This document shows positions 7,274 through 11,012 of a stretch of 11,012 bases of DNA, in pieces (position 1 is the first letter of the stretch; each line of letters opens with the position of its first letter). Where the stretch lies: the NCBI GenBank assembly GCA_013361075.1, contig JABWAJ010000138.1, positions 1 through 11,012 of the forward strand. Reading direction: 5' to 3'. The DNA is from Saprospiraceae bacterium. Lineage in GTDB: Bacteria; Bacteroidota; Bacteroidia; Chitinophagales; Saprospiraceae. The notes below the pieces were generated by a model. The model was not told the origin of the DNA and did not search any database. It saw only the letters and a list, made by a program, of their open reading frames with translations. The translations under genes were made by a program, and so were the position numbers.

Positions 7274-9391
7274 ATGGAAACGATCCGCAAAGACATCCTG
7301 GAAACGCCCGTTGAATTCCTGAAAGGCGTGGGGCCGGCGAAGGGCGAGTTGCTGAAAAAGGAGTTGCGCTTGTACACCTTTGGCGATCTGTTGCAGCATT
7401 ATCCCTACCGCTATGTAGACAAAACGAAATTTCACCGCATCCGCGAACTGAACGAAGACAGCGGCAGTGTGCAGCTCAAAGGGGTATTGCGCCGTTTGTC
7501 CATCATGGGCGAAGGCCCGAAAAAGCGATTGGTCGGGCAGTTTCGCGACGACAGCGGGGTGATGGATCTGGTGTGGTTTACAGGCATCCACTGGTTGGAA
7601 AAAGCCCTCGTGGTGGGCACTGAATACGTAGTTTATGGCCGGGTGAATGCTTATGGCAACATGCTGAGTATCCCTCACCCTGAAATGGAAGTGGCTACGC
7701 CTGAAAACTTAGAGCGCGCCCCGGCGTTTGCGCCCGTGTATCCGGGAACGGAAAAACTGAATGCCAAAAACTTAGACGCCAAAGCGCTGCGCCGCCTGCT
7801 GCAAAGCTTGTTTGAAAAGCTCCAGCCCGGCGATCTGCCGGAAACACTGCCGGCGTACCTCGTTGAAAAATTACACTTCCCCCCGCGCTACGATGCCCTG
7901 CGCGGCATCCATTTCCCGAAAACCCAGGAAGAATTAGATGCTGCCCGCAACCGACTCAAATTCGAGGAATTGTTTTTCCTTCAATTGCGCCTGCTGCAAC
8001 TCAAGCGCCGCAGGAAAGACGAGGTAAAAAGCTATGTGTTTGATAAAATTGGTGATTACTTCAACCGCTTTTACGCCGAAAAGCTGCCATTTGAGCTCAC
8101 CGGCGCACAAAAGCGCGTACTCAAAGAAATCCGCCGCGATTTTGCATCGGGCAGACAAACCAACCGCCTCATCCAGGGCGATGTAGGCAGCGGCAAAACC
8201 ATTGTGGCACTGATGGCCATGCTCATGGCTTTGGACAATGGTTTTCAGGCCTGCATGATGGCACCTACCGAAATCCTGGCACAGCAGCATTTCCTTTCGG
8301 TCAGTGCCTACCTCGAAGGCATGGACCTCCGCGTAGAATTCCTCTCCGGCACTATAAAAGGCAAAAAACGCCAGGCCATCTTAGACGCTTTGGCCGCGGG
8401 CGACATCCACATCCTGATCGGCACGCATGCACTCATCGAAGACCCCGTGCAGTTCAGGCGCCTGGGCCTCGCCATTACCGACGAACAACACCGCTTTGGG
8501 GTAGCCCAACGTGCAAAACTCTGGAAAAAGGGCATTCCCCATCCGCCACATGTGCTGGTGATGACAGCCACGCCCATTCCGCGCACTTTAGCCATGACTT
8601 TGTACGGCGATCTGGATGTGTCGGTCATTGATGAGTTACCACCCGGGCGCAAAGACATCGTCACCACACACCGCACCGAAAACCACCGGATGCGGGTGTA
8701 TGGCTTCATTCGCGATGAAATTGCCAAGGGCCGTCAGATTTATGTGGTATACCCCCTGATTGAAGAGTCGGAAAAGCTGGATTTGAAAAACCTTCAGGAA
8801 GGTTACGAAGCGTTGTCGCGCGAATTTCCGGTACCGGATTACCAGATCAGCATTGTGCACGGGCGCATGAAGCCCGCCGATAAAGACTTTGAAATGCAGC
8901 GCTTTGTGAGCGGGCAAACACAGATAATGGTAGCGACCACCGTCATCGAAGTGGGGGTAAACGTGCCCAACGCCAGCGTGATGATCATTGAAAATACCGA
9001 GCGCTTCGGGTTGTCGCAATTGCACCAGTTGCGCGGGCGCGTGGGGCGTGGCGCTGAACAGTCGTATTGCCTGCTGATGACCGATTTTAAAATCAGCCAC
9101 GAGGGCCGCGAGCGCATCCAAACGATGGTGCGCACGAACAATGGTTTTGAAATTGCAGAGGCTGACCTGCGCCTGCGCGGCCCCGGCGATCTGGAAGGGA
9201 CCCAGCAAAGCGGCATTCTCAACCTGCACATTGCCGACCTGGCCCGCGACGGACGCATCCTGCAAACCGCCCGCGAAATTGCCGACCGCATCTTAGACGA
9301 CGATCCGGCATTGCAAAAGCCCCACCACGCGGTGTTGAGGGTAGAATTGGACAAACAAAAGCAACAGAAAGGATGGGGGAGGATTAGTTAG
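7274..9391 (+). CDS. recG: ATP-dependent DNA helicase RecG
   Basis: 705 aa from the ATG at 7274, a normal RecG length. The frame is open back to a TTG at 7211, but that extension has no family sequence, and METIRKDILETPVEFLKGVG is a typical RecG beginning with the early GVGPAKGELLKK segment. Residues to about 270 form the wedge/OB domain that binds the fork. Helicase motifs follow in order: Walker A GDVGSGKT at 302-309, DEQH at 403-406 within TDEQHRFGVAQRAKLW, motif III TATPIPRT, motif V TTVIEVGVNVPNASVM, and motif VI LRGRVGRG at 586-593. The C-terminal RecG region ADLRLRGPGDLEGTQQSG is intact. The enzyme remodels stalled replication forks and Holliday junctions in the cytoplasm. Codon use is GC-rich (41 of 60 bases at 9001-9060), unlike the AT-rich operon to its left. 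It is transcribed away from the STAS gene. Confidence 0.97.
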   Translation: METIRKDILETPVEFLKGVGPAKGELLKKELRLYTFGDLLQHYPYRYVDKTKFHRIRELNEDSGSVQLKGVLRRLSIMGEGPKKRLVGQFRDDSGVMDLVWFTGIHWLEKALVVGTEYVVYGRVNAYGNMLSIPHPEMEVATPENLERAPAFAPVYPGTEKLNAKNLDAKALRRLLQSLFEKLQPGDLPETLPAYLVEKLHFPPRYDALRGIHFPKTQEELDAARNRLKFEELFFLQLRLLQLKRRRKDEVKSYVFDKIGDYFNRFYAEKLPFELTGAQKRVLKEIRRDFASGRQTNRLIQGDVGSGKTIVALMAMLMALDNGFQACMMAPTEILAQQHFLSVSAYLEGMDLRVEFLSGTIKGKKRQAILDALAAGDIHILIGTHALIEDPVQFRRLGLAITDEQHRFGVAQRAKLWKKGIPHPPHVLVMTATPIPRTLAMTLYGDLDVSVIDELPPGRKDIVTTHRTENHRMRVYGFIRDEIAKGRQIYVVYPLIEESEKLDLKNLQEGYEALSREFPVPDYQISIVHGRMKPADKDFEMQRFVSGQTQIMVATTVIEVGVNVPNASVMIIENTERFGLSQLHQLRGRVGRGAEQSYCLLMTDFKISHEGRERIQTMVRTNNGFEIAEADLRLRGPGDLEGTQQSGILNLHIADLARDGRILQTAREIADRILDDDPALQKPHHAVLRVELDKQKQQKGWGRIS

Positions 9392-9484
9392 GAGTTGGCA
9401 GGATTACAGTGGGCAGTGGGCAGGGAGCGTTTGCTTGTGATGAAGTGGAGGATTCAATATCGAGCGGTTGGGGAAAGAGTGGGC

Positions 9485-9590
9485 AGTGGGCAGGATTGGT
9501 TTTGTTTTGGATTAAAATACGGGATATCCATGAATCTAGGCTGATCGCCTATCACCCAATTTCATGAAATACGCAAAACGCCTGCCAACT
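9485..9590 (-). mobile_element. MITE/REP-like element, copy A (inverted relative to copy B)
   Basis: This 106-bp unit is bounded by AGTGGGCAGG (9485-9494) and CCTGCCAACT (9581-9590), which are inverted repeats matching at 9 of 10 positions. Its reverse complement aligns to 10473-10581: 9484-9520 matches 10546-10582 at 31 of 37 positions with mostly transition changes, and 9531-9560 matches 10501-10530 at 22 of 30. Inside it, TAGGC (9537-9541) and GCCTA (9547-9551) can pair around a 5-base loop, and ATGAA (9530-9534) can pair with TTCAT (9561-9565) further out. It encodes no protein. A non-autonomous mobile element or REP-like repeat is the best reading; relics of a duplicated spacer are the alternative. 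Confidence 0.55.
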
Positions 9591-9613
9591 GAAAACTAAA
9601 AAAATCAATTATT

Positions 9614-9682
9614 TAATAATCAATCCTTTAACACCAAAAAAACACCCCTGCCAACTGCCAACTGAAAAACAGCCAACTAAAA
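9614..9682. repeat. 69-bp direct repeat, copy 1
   Basis: Runs from TAATAATCAATCC through CACCCCTGCCAACTGCCAAC to CAGCCAACTAAAAA. It is nearly identical to 9704-9772, with a few substitutions and small indels, about 90 nt apart. The core is a row of heptamers, CTGCCAA twice and then CTGAAAAA. Confidence 0.75.
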
Positions 9683-9703
9683 AAAACACCAACTCCAATC
9701 GAC

Positions 9704-9772
9704 TAATAACCAACTCCTTAACATCCAAAAGCACCCCTGCCAACTGCCAACTGAAAAACTGCCAACTAAAAA
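9704..9772. repeat. 69-bp direct repeat, copy 2
   Basis: Second copy of the 9614-9682 unit. The 3' part reads as phased near-heptamers: CTGCCAA at 9737-9743 and 9744-9750, CTGAAAAA at 9751-9758, CTGCCAA at 9759-9765, CTAAAAA at 9766-9772, then CTAAAAC. The tandem structure suggests slippage followed by a larger duplication. Confidence 0.75.
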
Positions 9773-9814
9773 CTAAAACCTACACTCCTTCCACGCTACC
9801 ATAAACATTAAAAA

Positions 9815-10459
9815 ATGTACAGGTTTTCAAAACAAATACACGAATACTGTGAGATACACACCAGCCCTTTGCCGGAAATACTGTCCGAATTAGAGCGGGA
9901 AACCCACCTCAAGACCTTGTCTCCGCAAATGCTGTCGGGACGACTGCAGGGGCAGTTGCTGGCTTTTTTCAGCAAAATAATGGCCCCGAAAGCCATCCTT
10001 GAAATCGGAACCTTCACGGGCTACAGTGCCATTTGTCTGGCGCAGGGATTGGCCGAAAACGGCGTACTCCACACCATTGAAGTGAATCCGGAACTGGAAT
10101 ACCTCATCCGGAAATACATAGACAAAGCCGGTTTGCAGGCACAGATTCAGCTTCATATCGGTCGGGCACAAGAGGTGGTACCTGCCCTGAAACAGCAATC
10201 ATTCGACCTGGTGTTCATCGACGCTGCAAAACAGGATTACGCGTTGTTTTATGATTTGGTCATTGACAAAATAAAACCCGGAGGCCTGCTTCTTGCCGAC
10301 AACATCCTCTGGGACGGGAAGGTGCTGACCCCGGAACAAGACCACGATGCCGCTGTTTTGCATGCATTTAACTGCAAAGTGGAGGCAGATCCGAGGGTGG
10401 AACAACTGTTGTTGCCCGTGCGGGACGGGTTGTTGGTGGCGCGGAAGAGGGCGGGATAG
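9815..10459 (+). CDS. Class I SAM-dependent O-methyltransferase (Methyltransf_3 / catechol-OMT-like)
   Basis: 214 aa from the ATG at 9815 after an A-rich leader. QMLSGRLQG (38-46) is the conserved segment before the SAM fold. ILEIGTFTGYSA (61-72) is motif I for SAM binding. HTIEVNPE supplies the acidic ribose-binding residue. FIDAAKQDY gives metal-ligand Asp136, and LLLADNILWDGKV gives Asp162-Asn163, so the divalent-metal site of this family is complete. Length and layout fit the small bacterial members that methylate catechol-like or other vicinal hydroxyls, in the cytoplasm; the substrate is not known. The gene stands alone between two repeat-filled spacers that carry inverted copies of the same element. 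Its TAG stop (10457-10459) overlaps the first repeat word, AGTGGGCAG. Confidence 0.93.
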   Translation: MYRFSKQIHEYCEIHTSPLPEILSELERETHLKTLSPQMLSGRLQGQLLAFFSKIMAPKAILEIGTFTGYSAICLAQGLAENGVLHTIEVNPELEYLIRKYIDKAGLQAQIQLHIGRAQEVVPALKQQSFDLVFIDAAKQDYALFYDLVIDKIKPGGLLLADNILWDGKVLTPEQDHDAAVLHAFNCKVEADPRVEQLLLPVRDGLLVARKRAG

Positions 10460-10472
10460 TGGGCAGTTTTCC

Positions 10473-10581
10473 AGCTGACAGGAATGTTCGTATTGCAGAA
10501 ATTGGGTGGTATACGATTAACCCGAATTCATTAAATTGGTATTCCGTATTTTGACCCAAAACGAAGCCAACCCTGCCAACT
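10473..10581 (+). mobile_element. MITE/REP-like element, copy B
   Basis: This 109-bp unit begins AGCTGACAGG (10473-10482) and ends CTGCCAACT (10573-10581), which are imperfect inverted ends. It aligns along its whole length to the reverse complement of 9485-9590, with the strongest identity over 10546-10582 and around ATTGGGTG at 10501. An outer AGTGGGCAG at 10458-10466 repeats the end motif. The two copies face each other across the methyltransferase gene. They are diverged, so neither insertion is recent. Confidence 0.55.
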
Positions 10582-10767
10582 GTAAAACTGCTACCTGCCA
10601 ACTGAAAGCTGCTAACTTCTGTAAATAAATTCCCTCCCCCGCTAAATCCCCCTGCCTCATGATAATTTATCCTTCGTTTTTTGCGTGAAATATAGAATTT
10701 TGCCACACCTGATCGCGTTTGTTAGACATTCGCCGAAAGGCATTCATATTCTGACCAAATAGGGTTG

Positions 10768-10775
10768 TAACTTTG
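10768..10775 (+). promoter_or_regulatory. Probable -7 box of a leaderless DUF58 transcript
   Basis: TAACTTTG matches the Bacteroidota -7 consensus TAnnTTTG exactly and ends only 4 nt before the ATG at 10780. Transcription starting the usual 4-8 nt downstream would begin at or just inside the start codon, giving a leaderless mRNA. No clear -33 box is present at the standard spacing. Confidence 0.5.
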
Positions 10776-10779
10776 TACG

Positions 10780-11012
10780 ATGGAAACCAGTGAACTGCTT
10801 AGTAAAGTCCGCAAAGTAGAGATAAAAACCAAGGGGTTGAGCCGGCATTTGTTTACCGGTGAATACCATAGTGCTTTCAAGGGCCGGGGCATGTCGTTCA
10901 GTGAGGTGCGTAGCTACCAGTATGGCGATGATGTACGTCTGATTGACTGGAATGTGACCGCCCGCACAGGTGAGCCGCATGTAAAGATTTTTGAAGAAGA
11001 GCGCGAACTGAC
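10780..11012 (+). CDS. DUF58 (MoxR-associated) protein, 3' partial
   Basis: Reads METSELLSKVRKVEIKTKGL from the ATG at 10780 and stays open to the end of the window (77 codons plus two bases). The signature of the family follows: FKGRGMSFSEVRSYQYGDDV (about residues 34-53), then RLIDWNVTARTGEPHVKIFE and EERELT. DUF58 proteins usually sit beside a MoxR AAA+ ATPase and the Bat (vWA/TPR) genes, and are thought to help assemble or activate protein complexes; their biochemical role is poorly defined. In many Bacteroidota moxR lies directly upstream, but here the upstream neighbour is a methyltransferase and a repeat cluster, so any moxR must lie elsewhere or downstream. The vWA-like C-terminal part is beyond the window. 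Confidence 0.9.
   Translation, partial: METSELLSKVRKVEIKTKGLSRHLFTGEYHSAFKGRGMSFSEVRSYQYGDDVRLIDWNVTARTGEPHVKIFEEEREL

Larger units (their letters stand above)
9392..9814. repeat. 423-bp spacer filled with heptamer-type and dispersed repeats
   Basis: No gene is credible here. The stretch starts with AGTTGGCAGG (9393-9402) two bases after the recG stop. It then holds two identical 17-mers, AGTGGGCAGTGGGCAGG, at 9408-9424 and 9478-9494. A dispersed element occupies 9485-9590. Two copies of a 69-bp AT-rich unit follow at 9614-9682 and 9704-9772. The dominant word is CTGCCAA or its complement, with degenerate forms CTGAAAA and CTAAAAA. The leader of the methyltransferase gene (about 9780-9814) is A-rich with no recognised -7 box. 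Confidence 0.8.
10460..10779. repeat. 320-bp spacer with a repeat cluster and the DUF58 promoter
   Basis: The left part (10458-10610) holds the second dispersed element and two CTGCCAACTG words at 10573-10582 and 10595-10604. The middle (about 10620-10760) shows nothing firm: a C-rich stretch at 10631-10655 and AT-rich sequence. The right end holds the -7 box of the next gene. No credible gene lies on either strand. Confidence 0.75.

Noticed and set aside
8636..9354. Long minus-strand open frames inside recG (209 and 171 codons)
   Set aside because: They are antisense to strongly conserved helicase motifs, and their translations have no recognisable domains; high GC favours such shadows.
9392..9814. 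CRISPR array
   Set aside because: The repeats are short heptamers and two long diverged copies without uniform 25-40 nt repeats and unique equal-length spacers, and no cas gene is near.
10625..10660. G-quadruplex on the minus strand
   Set aside because: Only three G runs of three or more occur close together; a fourth is missing.
10368..10706. 112-codon minus-strand frame spanning the repeat, and a shared LIxYHPIS peptide between the two element copies
   Set aside because: In copy A the comparable frame has an early stop, and the frame in copy B runs antisense into the methyltransferase; the similarity reflects repeat DNA, not a gene.

Overview
The window looks like chromosomal DNA from a Bacteroidota bacterium, possibly of the Saprospiria or a related environmental group (inference). 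The support is a type IX secretion C-terminal sorting domain (FPNP start, KLVKK end), a TonB-dependent receptor driving a vitamin-precursor operon, TAnnTTTG-type -7 promoter boxes, A-rich rather than Shine-Dalgarno leaders, and several protein families with a strong Bacteroidota flavour.

Layout, left to right. (1) 1-1785 (+): 3' part of a large secreted agmatine/peptidylarginine deiminase-family enzyme, with the catalytic Cys region, an Ig-like domain, a PKD domain, a jelly-roll-like module, a second Ig-like domain and a T9SS tail. (2) 1802-2203 (-): conserved 133-aa protein of unknown function, divergent from an alpha/beta hydrolase (2261-3037, +). (3) 3077-6706 (-): a tightly overlapped three-gene operon, TonB receptor -> pnuC -> nadR, which reads as a complete nicotinamide riboside (NR) uptake and activation route to NAD. 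Upstream of it on the same strand is a stand-alone STAS anti-anti-sigma protein (6766-7101). (4) 7274-9391 (+): full-length recG helicase, divergent from the STAS gene. (5) 9392-9814: a repeat-filled spacer. (6) 9815-10459 (+): class I O-methyltransferase. (7) 10460-10779: a second repeat-bearing spacer. (8) 10780-end (+): 5' end of a DUF58 (MoxR-associated) gene with a probable leaderless promoter.

How the parts work together: the receptor would bring NR or a related pyridine nucleoside across the outer membrane, PnuC would move it across the inner membrane, and NadR would phosphorylate it to NMN and adenylate it to NAD. pnuC starts inside the receptor stop codon (TGATG), and nadR starts with TTG inside the pnuC coding region beside an A7 tract, so translation of the three is probably coupled.

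The least expected signal is non-coding. The O-methyltransferase gene is bracketed by two inverted, diverged copies of a roughly 106-109 bp element with short terminal inverted repeats (AGTTGGCAGG / CCTGCCAACT type). These sit among CTGCCAA / GGGCAGT heptamers and a 69-bp direct duplication. Both arrays begin at the stop codon of the preceding gene. This resembles a MITE- or REP-like family that settles at gene 3' ends. The operon from about 3077 to 7100 is also visibly more AT-rich than recG.
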